Below are positions 10,158-20,035 of a stretch of DNA of 64,000 nt, piece after piece. The notes under the pieces are model-generated. The model saw only the letters and a list, made by a program, of their open reading frames with translations. It did not search any database and was not told the origin of the DNA. A program made the position numbers and the translations under genes. The stretch is taken from contig JANQEY010000094.1 in the NCBI GenBank assembly GCA_028278125.1, forward strand, positions 61,332 through 125,331, given 5' to 3'. Each line of letters starts with the position of its first letter. Position 1 is the stretch's first letter. The stretch is from a bacterium. GTDB taxonomy: Bacteria > Electryoneota > Electryoneia > Electryoneales > Electryoneaceae.

Positions 10158-12503
10158 CTATTTTATCAGCATCATTTTACGTAGTTCACTTTTACTGCCA
10201 GCAGCTACGCTCAGAAAATACATCCCGGTAGATAAACCGTTTCCATCAATCCGCAGAAGTGTTACTCCAGCCGATTGATGCCGGTTATATAGAGGTTTTA
10301 CATACCTGCCGAGGGTGTCATACATGTCTACCTTGACTTTTCCCGGTTTATTCAGTTCAAGCTCAATTATCGCGGAACTGTTAAACGGGTTTGGAAATGG
10401 TCCAGAGATTTTAAAATCACTTGGAATGGCTTCGGCCAATTCCTCTTGTACCTCAGTTAGATCCTGGTCGTAATAAAAGACACCTATGTCCGTTATTGTG
10501 CCATCAGGATCGAGCGGTGATTCTGGATCGCCGGCATCTATTAAGGGGCTATCTGCCTGTAAATGGAAATCACCCAGAACAGCATTTACAAAAAGAGGAT
10601 CTGCTTCTATATTTCCCATGCCGGGATTCACGTGTGGCCCAAAAGGATTTGCCGTTAGTGTTCCGTCAAAACCACTATAGCTTATAAAAAGATCATTCAC
10701 GTTCCCATCAAACGCATGGTGGTAATTTCCAAGGAAAAAACTGTTTCTGACAGTAGCTGGAGCCGAAACAAACAGGGCTATACTGTTCTCATCTTCCACC
10801 CTGCTGAAGAATATTGAATGATCTATACGGGATTCCTCGTTCGAAATTATCCTGCCGTTAATAATGGTATGGAGTATTTCCAGTCGTGAGCCATCATTTA
10901 CAGATGCCAGTGTAAATTGCCCCACAAGGTAGCAACTGTCAAGCACAGCGGTTTGATCAAGATCGGTAAATTGCCATAGGGAATTACCATTAGTAAATAC
11001 AGATGCTTTTTTAACTATGGCAGGAGTCCAAATATCGCCACCATTCAAATAAAAATCTGCATTTTCCCAGGAATCGCATCGTGCAAAATCATCCGGATCA
11101 CCCGTGAATGGTGGCAGACCTTCCTCATCATTCACGACTATTTCCGCCGGATTATCCGGTGTGCCGACGATAGTTAATTCTGAGAGATATTCGAGTGAGA
11201 TCCTGTTCCCGTTTATAAATTCAACTCGGGCTCCAGGCCCAAGATAGATCGAACCCCACTGATGAGGTTCATATGTATCATCAATTGTGATTGTTGAGTC
11301 TTCCAGGATCAGCTGAGTGGGTCTGCTGGTAAACAATCCCGGTGGGGGGCAATCCTGAAACCTTATGTCGTAACGGAAATCTTTATGGTAACCAGTACCT
11401 CCGCAGTTGCTCCTGTGCAGGTAGTGCTTCCTGTACTGGGTTAAAGCACCACGCAGCCAGACAGTACCGCGTTCGTCAGGTGAGTCCGCATTATCCCCTT
11501 CAGGATCACACCACCTGTATTCATCCCAGGTATCGTTATGATGTTCGAACGTAAAACTTCCACTTACCGCCTGGAGCGCCGCTGTAATTACGATATGTTT
11601 CCTGGCATGGTAGTCAGTGGGACCAATATCGACGCCATTTCCCCTCCCATTTTCCCAGGTATCTGCAACGATGATGTTTTCCCCGGCCATTATGTTCAGC
11701 ATATGCTCCGTATCAGGCATAGGTTCTCTGCTGGAATTAAAACTATCGGCAGGCACATCCATGTAACAGATATTATCCGAGAGATATATTGTACCGGTCG
11801 TGACTATTATTGTTTTCCCTTCAACAAACTCACCGGATAGTTCGAGGTTACCAACATTGTAGATTAAAGACCAGTTCTCATAATGTTCATTATCATAGGG
11901 GATAGTAAAACTCTCAACTACAATAGCCGAATCATATGGCACACCCTCCAACCATCTTTCCAATATCCATCCATCCTCGGAAGCAACTAATCTTCCTTGA
12001 AGTGTAGAATCTCCACCAAACCATGTCCCCGCATCCTCAGCTGCCCTGCAATAGTTCTCCATGTTTGCTAACAGAGTGTCAAATTCTACGACTGGAGCAT
12101 TAAAAAGGGGTGGATACTCAAAATAAGGTGAGGGTGCGAACTCAATAAAATCAGATTGCGAGGTAGATATCCTGTCTAAAAAACACGGAGAATATTTTAT
12201 TCCGATATAATCATTACTGTGAACTGGCCCATCCATTGAATCCGGTGTCCAGAACCAGATTATTTCTTCAAATACGGTAACCTCAAGGTTCGTCAGATAC
12301 ATGTAGTCGGTGAAATGAGGAAGGGTCATAGGTTGACATATTGCATCATGCGAGAAACCGGCAGCAAACAGGAAAATCAAAACAAACGATACGATTAATA
12401 GTTTCCGGGAAGATTTAGAAGAGAAACTTCTTGCAGAAGAAGGCAATCTCCGCCAAAAAAGAGGACAAACGGAAGCATAACTTGTTCGACACGTGCCAGA
12501 CAT
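10158..12503 (-). CDS. secreted protein with C-terminal YPNPFN sorting domain, paralog 3
   Basis: 781 residues and the upstream member of the tandem triplet. The start is ATG 12503 with AGGAGG seven bases upstream, giving a long, basic, Ser-rich N-terminal region of about 33 residues ahead of the hydrophobic signal core (LIVSFVLIFLFAAGFS). It shares VFEEIIWFWTPDSMDGPVHS, NGRGNGV, CGGTGYHKDF and DSPLIDAGDPESPLDPDGT with its paralogs. The sorting domain (PFPNPFNSSAI ... TGMYFLSVAAG) is the most diverged of the three. Export by Sec and then a Por/T9SS-like route is inferred from the domain; no secretion-machine gene is in the window. Confidence 0.8.
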   Translation of the reverse strand: MSGTCRTSYASVCPLFWRRLPSSARSFSSKSSRKLLIVSFVLIFLFAAGFSHDAICQPMTLPHFTDYMYLTNLEVTVFEEIIWFWTPDSMDGPVHSNDYIGIKYSPCFLDRISTSQSDFIEFAPSPYFEYPPLFNAPVVEFDTLLANMENYCRAAEDAGTWFGGDSTLQGRLVASEDGWILERWLEGVPYDSAIVVESFTIPYDNEHYENWSLIYNVGNLELSGEFVEGKTIIVTTGTIYLSDNICYMDVPADSFNSSREPMPDTEHMLNIMAGENIIVADTWENGRGNGVDIGPTDYHARKHIVITAALQAVSGSFTFEHHNDTWDEYRWCDPEGDNADSPDERGTVWLRGALTQYRKHYLHRSNCGGTGYHKDFRYDIRFQDCPPPGLFTSRPTQLILEDSTITIDDTYEPHQWGSIYLGPGARVEFINGNRISLEYLSELTIVGTPDNPAEIVVNDEEGLPPFTGDPDDFARCDSWENADFYLNGGDIWTPAIVKKASVFTNGNSLWQFTDLDQTAVLDSCYLVGQFTLASVNDGSRLEILHTIINGRIISNEESRIDHSIFFSRVEDENSIALFVSAPATVRNSFFLGNYHHAFDGNVNDLFISYSGFDGTLTANPFGPHVNPGMGNIEADPLFVNAVLGDFHLQADSPLIDAGDPESPLDPDGTITDIGVFYYDQDLTEVQEELAEAIPSDFKISGPFPNPFNSSAIIELELNKPGKVKVDMYDTLGRYVKPLYNRHQSAGVTLLRIDGNGLSTGMYFLSVAAGSKSELRKMMLIK

Positions 12504-12638
12504 AATGAGTCCTCCTGTTCAGATTCGGGCAATCTGATTGCATGGAGGGGATGCTATAGCGAGTATATAAACTCAGTGCATAAATGTCAAGATATTTAGC
12601 TTTATTTTATAATTTTTCTATCCAATCTTACCGTTGAA

Positions 12639-12668
12639 TTGACAGTGTTTTCTGCTGATAAAATACAT
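12639..12668 (+). promoter_or_regulatory. possible sigma-70-like promoter
   Basis: A perfect TTGACA (12639-12644) is followed by an A/T-rich stretch with ATACAT at 12663-12668 after an 18-base spacer (an alternative TAAAAT at 12659 is too close). It lies about 60 bases before the start of the esterase gene. It is weak evidence, because FCB bacteria often use different promoter sequences. Confidence 0.3.
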
Positions 12669-12729
12669 GCAATTCCCGTTTTCTATTAGTATCTTTACAG
12701 CGTCTGCCTATATCACCGGAGGGTTGTTG

Positions 12730-13839
12730 ATGCCACGCAGGATTTTTTTATTCAGTCTGTTCTTCTCTCTCTTGTTAACTTCGCTTGAATTGCATGCTGT
12801 CCAGCCTGGCGATCAGTCTTTGAATGTAAAGGCGGAACAGGCTCTAACTGCCGGTGACACAAAACTTGCTATTGAATTATTTATAAAGTGGCTTGAAGCT
12901 GTTCCCTCAGACCATGTAGCCTGGTATAACTATGCCTGTGCCCTGGCATTAGACGACCAGACAGATGAAGCACTTCAGGCTTTTGATGACGCGGTCACTG
13001 CAGGATGGCGTGATTCCGACTGGCCGCTAAAGGATAAAGATTTTGAAACTATCCGGGACAAAGACCGATTTCCGGTAATAATCAAGCGGATGCAGGATTT
13101 ATCTGAGCTGGAAAGAGCCGCGACAGTTACCAGCGGACACCCGTTTTATGCAACCCAGGAACGTATAGCGCCATATATGATGACCCTGCCATGTAATTAC
13201 GATGAAGAAGGTAAACCTTTCCCGCTGGTAATATTACTTCATGGGCGGCAGGGCGACATGGACAGCCTGGAAGACCTCGACGACCGTCTCGCGATCCCGG
13301 GTATCATCTACGTGATGCCACAGGCTCCATATACTATCAGCACCGGGCAAAATGGGTTCGAATACTGGCCACGTGAACTAACCGTTTCCAGCGATAAAAA
13401 ATCTCTGGCAGTCGCACGGGAATATTCCATAAAATGGCTTGGCAGCATCATCCGCGATGTTTCAGGAAGAGCAAATGTTGATACATCCCGAGTTTTACTT
13501 GTAGGATTCAGCCAGGGTGGTGCTCTGACACTTTTATCCGTGCTGGAATCACCGGAAAATTTCCTGGGTGGTGCAATACTCGGAGGATTTATCCCGACAT
13601 ATTTCGTCGAGGGACTGGAATTCAATCCTGCTGCAGGTAAAACATCCCTATTTGTCGGGCATGGCACCCGTGATCGTGTGATCGAATTGCCAAGGGCTGA
13701 ATTAATAGTTGAAAAGGCGGAAGCAGCCGGAATAGATATTGTTGCTAAATTCTATCCCTGTGAACATGAAATTCCCGATGAAATGGTTGTCGACCTGGCG
13801 GAATGGATTAACAGCCTGGTAAAAGAGGAAACCGACTAA
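12730..13839 (+). CDS. TPR-containing alpha/beta hydrolase (carboxylesterase/phospholipase type)
   Basis: 369 residues. A signal peptide (residues 1-22, IFLFSLFFSLLLTS) is followed by one or two TPR units (about 28-90, WYNYACALALDDQTDEALQAF) and then a dienelactone-hydrolase/phospholipase-carboxylesterase fold. The oxyanion region is LLHGRQG, the nucleophile elbow GFSQGG has Ser261, and the rest of the triad is probably Asp315 (GTRDRVI) and His346 (CEHEIP). The start is ATG 12730 with GGAGG about seven bases upstream; the longer reading from 12667 has no such site and would spoil the signal peptide. It overlaps the next gene by one base (TAATG), so the two are translationally coupled. It probably hydrolyses an ester in the periplasm; the substrate is unknown. 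Confidence 0.8.
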   Translation: MPRRIFLFSLFFSLLLTSLELHAVQPGDQSLNVKAEQALTAGDTKLAIELFIKWLEAVPSDHVAWYNYACALALDDQTDEALQAFDDAVTAGWRDSDWPLKDKDFETIRDKDRFPVIIKRMQDLSELERAATVTSGHPFYATQERIAPYMMTLPCNYDEEGKPFPLVILLHGRQGDMDSLEDLDDRLAIPGIIYVMPQAPYTISTGQNGFEYWPRELTVSSDKKSLAVAREYSIKWLGSIIRDVSGRANVDTSRVLLVGFSQGGALTLLSVLESPENFLGGAILGGFIPTYFVEGLEFNPAAGKTSLFVGHGTRDRVIELPRAELIVEKAEAAGIDIVAKFYPCEHEIPDEMVVDLAEWINSLVKEETD

Positions 13840-15554
13840 TGAAGTTTCTCAGGGATTTCCTCTTTAAACCTCATGATTTGTCGCTAGAGTCCGGAAAGAA
13901 TGTAAAATCCGATGGGTTATACATTCCGTTCTGGATTCGGTGGGGAATTCCACTGGTATTAGTTCTGGCTTTCAGACTCCCCTATTTTGGACTCACCGTT
14001 CTGAATTCCGACGAGGGGCTTTATTCTGCCGTTGCCCGGGCGATGCAGATGGGTGGGTTGCCATACCGTGACGCCTGGGATCATGCGGCACCGGGGATTT
14101 TTTATCTCTACAGGTTACTGTTCGGCCTGTTCGGGCCATGGAGTATGGGGGCTGTACGACTGGTCGCTCTGCTTGCGCACCTTGCCGGCGGACTGGTTAT
14201 TGGCGGATACGTCCGTAAGAAACATGGTGACATTTCGGGAATATTCGCCGCTGCGATTACAATCACAGCTATCGGTGGATACCTTCCCGCCGATGTGATA
14301 TCCGGGTTAACGGAAATTTTTCTCCTTCCTTTCTTCCTCGTTTTTACCGGACAGTTACTTAAGTATTCTGATAAAGGCAAAGCAAACACCATCATTGCCG
14401 GAGTATTCCTGGCGATAGCCGCATGGTTTAAGATTCACGCTATCATTCTGTCAGTATTTATAATAATAGGTGTCTGGGCGGCGAGGAAAACAGAGAAGGA
14501 TCACTGGACAACTAGCCTGCTGTATTCTCTGAAAGTTTACGGGTGGGCCGCCTTGGCGTATTTCCTGCTGGTTCTACCGATGTGGATTGCGGGCGGTTTT
14601 TATCCGTACATGACAATTTATATCGGTTATAACATTTTTTATTTCCGGGTAGGAAGTTACGACCTGTTGTTCTTCGAGGGATTGTGGAGCACAATCTGGC
14701 AATGGGGACTTCCGAATTTCCTGACTGTTATCCTGGCATTAACCGGTTTAGTATATCTTTTAGACAAGGATTCGAAGAATAAAGCTCGGGGGATATTCTT
14801 CGTGTTCGCTCTAATCGGTGGATTTGTTACCGGGATAACCGGGGCAAGGTTATTCGGGCATTATTTTATCCCTGCCGCTGCTCTGTTTGCCTGGACCGCG
14901 ACCGAAGGTGCAGCGTTTCTAATTAACATTGCCCGGAATAATAACCTCCACAAAAATCTTCCGCTAATTGTGGCCGGGGGTACTATTGCGATTGCCGGTA
15001 TTCTACTTCCACTGACCATATTTCATGGTGACGCCTACCGGGCAAGATCACAGCTTGCCCTCCAGGGTGGATACCTTCGCACCAAGTTTCCTGACCTGAC
15101 ATTCAAGATCAGGGAACTGACCAGGCCTGATGAAAAAATCTGGGTCTGGGGATTCGCGCCGGAGATTTATACCCTGGCTCACCGCGACTGTTCATCAAGG
15201 TTTATCAACACAAATTATCTTGTCGGTCTTGTACCCTGGGTAAATGCCGCGCCAAATGTGGATACAACTCCATATATCATCCCCGGCAGTTGGGAGTTAC
15301 TGGGTCTCGACCTGGAAAACATTCCGCCAACGATGATAGTTGACGCCGCGGAAGCAAACTACCAGTTCTGGGGCAAATACCCCATGCAAGGGAATAAAAA
15401 CCTGATCAATTTTGTCAATTCACGGTACCTGTACCTGGGGAAATTTGATAAATTCGGGCTTTATGTGCGTAATGACATCGCTCGACGGGAAGGTTTATTC
15501 CCTGTGGATGAACCGGCTGAAGATGATTCGGGAAGTGTCGAAAAACAGGAGTAA
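13839..15554 (+). CDS. GT39/ArnT-like integral membrane glycosyltransferase
   Basis: 571 residues with about ten or more hydrophobic segments. The acidic motif in the first periplasmic loop (NSDEGLYSAVARAMQMGG), followed by PYRDAWDHAAPGIFY, is typical of PMT_2/ArnT-like enzymes that move a sugar from a polyprenyl-phosphate carrier onto protein or lipid A. The C-terminal soluble part contains DEKIWVWGFAPEIYTLAHR, common in this group. It is coupled to the preceding esterase by a one-base overlap. Donor and acceptor cannot be read from the sequence. Glycosylation of surface proteins is one possible role, given the neighbouring secreted proteins, but this is inference. Confidence 0.8.
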   Translation: MKFLRDFLFKPHDLSLESGKNVKSDGLYIPFWIRWGIPLVLVLAFRLPYFGLTVLNSDEGLYSAVARAMQMGGLPYRDAWDHAAPGIFYLYRLLFGLFGPWSMGAVRLVALLAHLAGGLVIGGYVRKKHGDISGIFAAAITITAIGGYLPADVISGLTEIFLLPFFLVFTGQLLKYSDKGKANTIIAGVFLAIAAWFKIHAIILSVFIIIGVWAARKTEKDHWTTSLLYSLKVYGWAALAYFLLVLPMWIAGGFYPYMTIYIGYNIFYFRVGSYDLLFFEGLWSTIWQWGLPNFLTVILALTGLVYLLDKDSKNKARGIFFVFALIGGFVTGITGARLFGHYFIPAAALFAWTATEGAAFLINIARNNNLHKNLPLIVAGGTIAIAGILLPLTIFHGDAYRARSQLALQGGYLRTKFPDLTFKIRELTRPDEKIWVWGFAPEIYTLAHRDCSSRFINTNYLVGLVPWVNAAPNVDTTPYIIPGSWELLGLDLENIPPTMIVDAAEANYQFWGKYPMQGNKNLINFVNSRYLYLGKFDKFGLYVRNDIARREGLFPVDEPAEDDSGSVEKQE

Positions 15555-15664
15555 AAATAAATATTTCAAAGTTGCGCGATTTATTCCCATAGATTTATGA
15601 ACTACATTGATTTCCAGGTATCGTTTGGATTAAATAATACAATTCACACACTACTTTCGCAGAC

Positions 15665-16612
15665 ATGACAATATTTCAAAGGATTATTAAGGCAGTTACC
15701 CGCCAGTGGAAAATGAAACTCTACCTGTTTTCGCTGGCTGTTATCCTCTGGTTTTTCGTTATAAATAATCAAACATACGAGACAGTAATAGACATAGACC
15801 TGCTCCCTGTTAAGGTGAAGCCTAACAAGGTTCTGGTTTCAGAAATACCGGAAAAAGTAGAAGTGCGTTTTACCGGTAAAGGCAAAGACCTGCTGATACT
15901 AAACCATATCCAGCAGGCTTATCTTGAACTTGACCTGCATACTATCAACTATTTCTTCGACTATCCAATCCGATTAACTCAGATCGTAATCCCACATGGC
16001 CTGGACGTAACTGCTGAAGCGATTGTGGCGCCGGAAACGGTAAAAGTTATTCTTGAAGATGAATTATTAAAACGAGTTCCGGTAATCCCCAGGGCGGACC
16101 TGCAACTTCAACCTGGTTATATGCTCGTGGGTTCTATAAAGGCAGAGCCGGACAGTGTCGATATTTCAGGACCTAAAAATCAGATGCGAAACCTCAGGAA
16201 TATCGAGACAGAAGAATTGGCACTGGAAAAGATTAAGCAGGATGTAAACGAAAATATTCCCCTGGCTCTACCAAGTCCTGACCAGATGAGCGTTAATCCT
16301 CATTCGGTAAGTATTCTCGCTACCGTTGATAAAATCGCGCAGAGGAAACTCGAACGAATCCCAGTGGGTGCTGTTCGGATTCCTCATGGACGTCGAGTGT
16401 CACTGGAGCCACCTTCAATAAACGTTACTCTCAAGGGTTCAGCCCGAAGGCTGGCGAAAATAACACCGGACTCAATTGACGCCTATGTGAACCTGAACCG
16501 ATGGAACCCGGAGCAGAAACTGTATACCCCCGAATTTAACCTTCCCCCCGGCCTGGAGCTGATATCCAGCAATCCTGACCAAGTCCGGGTACGTGTTGAA
16601 GTGAGGAATTAA
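15665..16612 (+). CDS. YbbR-like (CdaR-type) protein
   Basis: 315 residues. A single N-terminal transmembrane helix (LYLFSLAVILWFFVI, about 19-34) is followed by three or so YbbR repeats of extracytoplasmic beta-strand modules (for example RFTGKGKDLLIL, VDISGPKNQMRNL, VTLKGSARRL). In Firmicutes, YbbR (CdaR) regulates the diadenylate cyclase CdaA, usually encoded next to it. No cyclase or glmM gene is adjacent here, so the regulatory role is uncertain. The gene lies 110 bp after the glycosyltransferase and 125 bp before tsaD. Confidence 0.8.
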   Translation: MTIFQRIIKAVTRQWKMKLYLFSLAVILWFFVINNQTYETVIDIDLLPVKVKPNKVLVSEIPEKVEVRFTGKGKDLLILNHIQQAYLELDLHTINYFFDYPIRLTQIVIPHGLDVTAEAIVAPETVKVILEDELLKRVPVIPRADLQLQPGYMLVGSIKAEPDSVDISGPKNQMRNLRNIETEELALEKIKQDVNENIPLALPSPDQMSVNPHSVSILATVDKIAQRKLERIPVGAVRIPHGRRVSLEPPSINVTLKGSARRLAKITPDSIDAYVNLNRWNPEQKLYTPEFNLPPGLELISSNPDQVRVRVEVRN

Positions 16613-16737
16613 CCCGGTTTCGATTAACATCTTGAGAGCTCGCTAATAGGCATTTCCTGTCGCGTTGTTGCTATTTTATTGATATAGTTGGATACATTTA
16701 ATAGTAGAACAATTCTTAATAAATTCGGGTTATAAAC

Positions 16738-17751
16738 TTGAAAGTGCTCGGTATTGAAACTTCCTGTGATGAAACGGGAGTAGCACTTGTAGATAACGGC
16801 AAGGTCATTGCCGCGAATGTTGCTACCCAGCAGGTACATTCCCGCTGGGGTGGTGTTGTGCCTGAACTGGCTTCGCGACTTCACCAGGTGACCCTGGCGA
16901 AGATGGTAAATGAAATCCTGGAGGATACCGGGTGGAAATTTTCTGACCTGGAAGGTGTTGCAGTTACACGAGGTCCAGGCTTGATCGGGGCATTGCTTGT
17001 GGGTGTAAGTTATGCAAAGGGATTGGCTGTTGGCCTTGATATACCATTTAAAGGTGTAAACCATTTGGAGGGTCATCTCTGGGCGGCTGTCGCGGCTGGT
17101 GAAGATGTTCCCTTTCCCACACTTGCACTGCTGGTGAGCGGGGGACATACTGAGCTGATACAAATAGACAAATTCGAAAAATACAGGTTCCTTGGGGGAA
17201 CCCTTGATGATGCCGCAGGAGAAGCGTTCGACAAAGTCGGTGGACTGCTTGGAATCCCCTACCCGGCAGGCCCGGAATTCGCCCGAATGGCCGATGAGGG
17301 CAACGCAAGCTTTATTGATTTTCCAGTCGCTGACACAAAACGACCATTGGACTTCAGCTTCAGTGGATTAAAAACTGCCGCTTCACGTGAGATTGCTAAA
17401 CTGAAAGACCGGGGCAACACAGAATGGCAGAAAGATATCGCAGCTTCATATCAGAAAGCGGCAATAAAGCAGATCACGATCCGCCTGAAGAGTGCTTTGA
17501 AGAATTATAAATACGAGGGACTATTACTGGCTGGAGGGGTTGCGGCGAACAAAAAACTCAGAGCAGAAGTAGATAAAATTACAGCTAAAAATCGCGTTAA
17601 ATTGATCATCCCTCCAGTTGAATGGTGCACTGATAACGGGGCAATGATAGCATATCTTGGGGAACGGTTACTGGAAGAACACGGTGGTGATTCGCTCGAT
17701 ATAGAAACGGATCCCAACTTACAGCTTGTTTGGCACGAGGAATTTTCGTAA
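16738..17751 (+). CDS. tsaD: tRNA N6-adenosine threonylcarbamoyltransferase TsaD
   Basis: Transfers threonylcarbamoyl from its AMP adduct to A37 of tRNAs reading ANN codons (t6A), working with TsaB and TsaE. The family start KVLGIETSCDETGVAL, the metal-binding NHLEGHLWAA (two His), LVSGGHTELI, DDAAGEAFDKVG and LLAGGVAANKKLR are all present. The start must be TTG (16738), because the conserved N-terminus follows it directly and no ATG or GTG is near. Length (337) is normal. It is followed by the VWA gene with a one-base overlap. TsaC for the same pathway is encoded at 44901-45998 as a fusion. Confidence 0.97.
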   Translation: MKVLGIETSCDETGVALVDNGKVIAANVATQQVHSRWGGVVPELASRLHQVTLAKMVNEILEDTGWKFSDLEGVAVTRGPGLIGALLVGVSYAKGLAVGLDIPFKGVNHLEGHLWAAVAAGEDVPFPTLALLVSGGHTELIQIDKFEKYRFLGGTLDDAAGEAFDKVGGLLGIPYPAGPEFARMADEGNASFIDFPVADTKRPLDFSFSGLKTAASREIAKLKDRGNTEWQKDIAASYQKAAIKQITIRLKSALKNYKYEGLLLAGGVAANKKLRAEVDKITAKNRVKLIIPPVEWCTDNGAMIAYLGERLLEEHGGDSLDIETDPNLQLVWHEEFS

Positions 17752-19877
17752 TGACGGCTCCCCTTATTTCCTCCATATCAATTCACACCAATATTGGGCT
17801 TGGATGGGCTATACTTGTCAGCCTTTTCCTGCTTGGTTTTACTGCCTGGACCTACCGATGGACTCGTCCCCCAGTTTCATCCTGGTTAAAAATCATCCTG
17901 GTAGTCCTAAGAGGCATTGCTTTGCTGTCAGTATGGCTGCTGGTAACAGACTTTGAAATAAGATGGGAGAATATTGTCCCCCGGCAGGACAAAATCGCGC
18001 TACTCGTGGATAACAGTTCCAGTATGTCGTTTCAAGACAGCGAAACAAACCGCGAAGAAACCGTCAAAGCCATTCTCTCTGATCCGACCTGGGAAGTTCT
18101 TGAAGATAGATCCGAAATCGAGAGCTACACATTTTCTGATCAGCTTAAAGCCTGGAATTTCAGGAATAGCGATTATAATGCTGGTGGAATCTTCACAGAT
18201 ATTTCCGGTGCGATTAACTCGTTGTTGCACAATCCTGGTAATCTTCCTGATCAAATGGTGTTGGTTTCCGACGGAGCTTTTAACAAGGGAGATTCTCCTT
18301 CAAGATCAGTAAGGAAACTCGGAATACCTGTCTATACTATAGCAGTCGGAGACAGCATCCCCCCAAAAGATGTTGTGATTACTTCCATCGCTGGTTCCAG
18401 CCTTACTTATGCCGGGGAAAAAACGTCACTGGATGTCATGGTCAGGGGAACATGGAAAAATGGAGAATCTTCGATTGTTTACCTGAAGGATAATAACGGT
18501 ACAGTTATAAACTCAGACACGGTATTCTTTAAATCGGACTGGTCGGAATCGACAGTGCAGTTCGATTACACTCCCGGACAAGCAGGACTGACAAGCCTTC
18601 TGATAGAAGCTGAAACAGGGGCTGATGAAATAAACAGGGAAAACAATTTACGCAGATTCCCTGTTCGGGCGGCTGAACGTAGAAGGAAGATTGTTCTTTT
18701 GGCTGGAGGTATGCTGCAGGACGCCGGATTCCTGGCAAGAATGCTTGAATCCGATGATGATACCAGTGCATTAATTGTTATCGGGGGTGGACCAGGAGGA
18801 AAACTTATCAGGGGTGTAATTCCCTCAAAAGAAGAATTTGACGCCATTGACGGGGCAATAGTTTTATTGGGAACACCTCTTAAAAGTAATTTGAGACAAT
18901 TCCTGGATAACCTGGTGAATGAAGAAATTCCTCTGGTCATACTAACGGGGAAAAATGTAGATGGCAGATCTTTAAAGCTAGTTGAAAATCGGCTTGGAGG
19001 TGTAGCTGCTTCATCATCCGTAGACGAGGCATTCCTGGTGCCGGCGAAAAATCATCCAATATTCACTATTGATGGCGGATGGTTCGAAAATAGTCAATCT
19101 AATCCTCCCCCGGTTGATTTACCCCCATTGGTTCCAAATAGCGGGATTGAGCTTGCGGTTGCCGACGATCAATCAACCAGGCGGCCTGTAATTGTCGCCT
19201 CAAAAAACAGTCCGCGCACCCTTGGAATATTCGCTGAAGGGATGTGGCGATGGGATCTCGCGAGGCGTCCGATTGATCCCGGGGGAAGCGATTTCGCGGC
19301 TTTATGGTCAAGAATATTACGCTGGTTGACATCCGAAGAGACCAGCGACAGGATTTCCGTTAATCCTTCAAAAGACCTGTTCACGGGTGGTGAGGAAATC
19401 GAACTGGTTGCACTAGTTCGTGACGAATCGCTGAGGCCGGTTGATGACGCTAACGTATCCGCAATTATTAAACATAATGGTAAGGAACAAACCGTAGTTT
19501 TCAGCAGCCTCGGTGATGGAAGATATATCGCCTATTCTCCGGCATGGGGTGAGGGTGAATATCACTCGTCCACAACAATTAAAACCACCTCGGAAACACT
19601 GAAACGAGAGAATGATTTTCTTGTGGATGCTTTTAACCTCGAGGATACCGAACTTAGAATGCGTCCGGATCAGCTTCGGGCTGTCGCCAACGCTTCTGGG
19701 GGTGCCTTCCTGGAGCCTGATCAAGTAAAGGAACTGTTAAACCTCACACCCGAAAGCAAAGGCACAGAAATAGTATCCGGTGCATGGCGACCATTCAGTA
19801 AATGGATAGCGCTCCTGTCGATTGTGGCATTACTTGCAATGGAGTGGATTATCCGGACAAGAAAAGGAATGCTCTAG
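17751..19877 (+). CDS. membrane protein with von Willebrand factor A domain
   Basis: 708 residues. Two N-terminal transmembrane helices (IGLGWAILVSLFLLGF and IILVVLRGIALLSVWLLV) precede a VWA domain whose metal-ion site motif DNSSSM starts at Asp87, with TDISGAI and VSDGAFNKGD completing it. Further along are Ig-like beta regions and a glutamine-amidotransferase-like segment around VRAAERRRKIVLLAGG. A C-terminal transmembrane helix (WIALLSIVALLAMEWII) ends the protein. This architecture is common in Bacteroidetes, Planctomycetes and other FCB bacteria, often near MoxR and BatA-type genes, which are absent here. The start is ATG 17751 with GAGGAA upstream; the in-frame TTG at 17730 lies inside tsaD. 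Function unknown. Confidence 0.82.
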   Translation: MTAPLISSISIHTNIGLGWAILVSLFLLGFTAWTYRWTRPPVSSWLKIILVVLRGIALLSVWLLVTDFEIRWENIVPRQDKIALLVDNSSSMSFQDSETNREETVKAILSDPTWEVLEDRSEIESYTFSDQLKAWNFRNSDYNAGGIFTDISGAINSLLHNPGNLPDQMVLVSDGAFNKGDSPSRSVRKLGIPVYTIAVGDSIPPKDVVITSIAGSSLTYAGEKTSLDVMVRGTWKNGESSIVYLKDNNGTVINSDTVFFKSDWSESTVQFDYTPGQAGLTSLLIEAETGADEINRENNLRRFPVRAAERRRKIVLLAGGMLQDAGFLARMLESDDDTSALIVIGGGPGGKLIRGVIPSKEEFDAIDGAIVLLGTPLKSNLRQFLDNLVNEEIPLVILTGKNVDGRSLKLVENRLGGVAASSSVDEAFLVPAKNHPIFTIDGGWFENSQSNPPPVDLPPLVPNSGIELAVADDQSTRRPVIVASKNSPRTLGIFAEGMWRWDLARRPIDPGGSDFAALWSRILRWLTSEETSDRISVNPSKDLFTGGEEIELVALVRDESLRPVDDANVSAIIKHNGKEQTVVFSSLGDGRYIAYSPAWGEGEYHSSTTIKTTSETLKRENDFLVDAFNLEDTELRMRPDQLRAVANASGGAFLEPDQVKELLNLTPESKGTEIVSGAWRPFSKWIALLSIVALLAMEWIIRTRKGML

Positions 19878-19931
19878 AGTATATTATAGTTAGGCGCAAG
19901 ACAGTTTATGCTATTTTTATAAGAGCTGAAT

Positions 19932-19960
19932 GGGAATCATTCATTTGATTCCCGTTTTTC
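19932..19960 (+). terminator. Rho-independent terminator
   Basis: Stem GGGAATCA (19932-19939) pairs with TGATTCCC (19946-19953) around a six-base loop and is followed by GTTTTTC. It closes the run of plus-strand genes that includes tsaD and the VWA gene. Confidence 0.8.
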
Positions 19961-20035
19961 ATTTTGATTCTATGACTTATATTAAAACTTCCTTTAAAAA
20001 ATGCTAAGCTACTATATACCCGGGAAAATTCACTC

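Noticed and set aside
13345..13375. GGTTCGAATAC resembling a tRNA T-loop
   Set aside because: It is inside the esterase coding region and no acceptor or anticodon stems can be formed around it.
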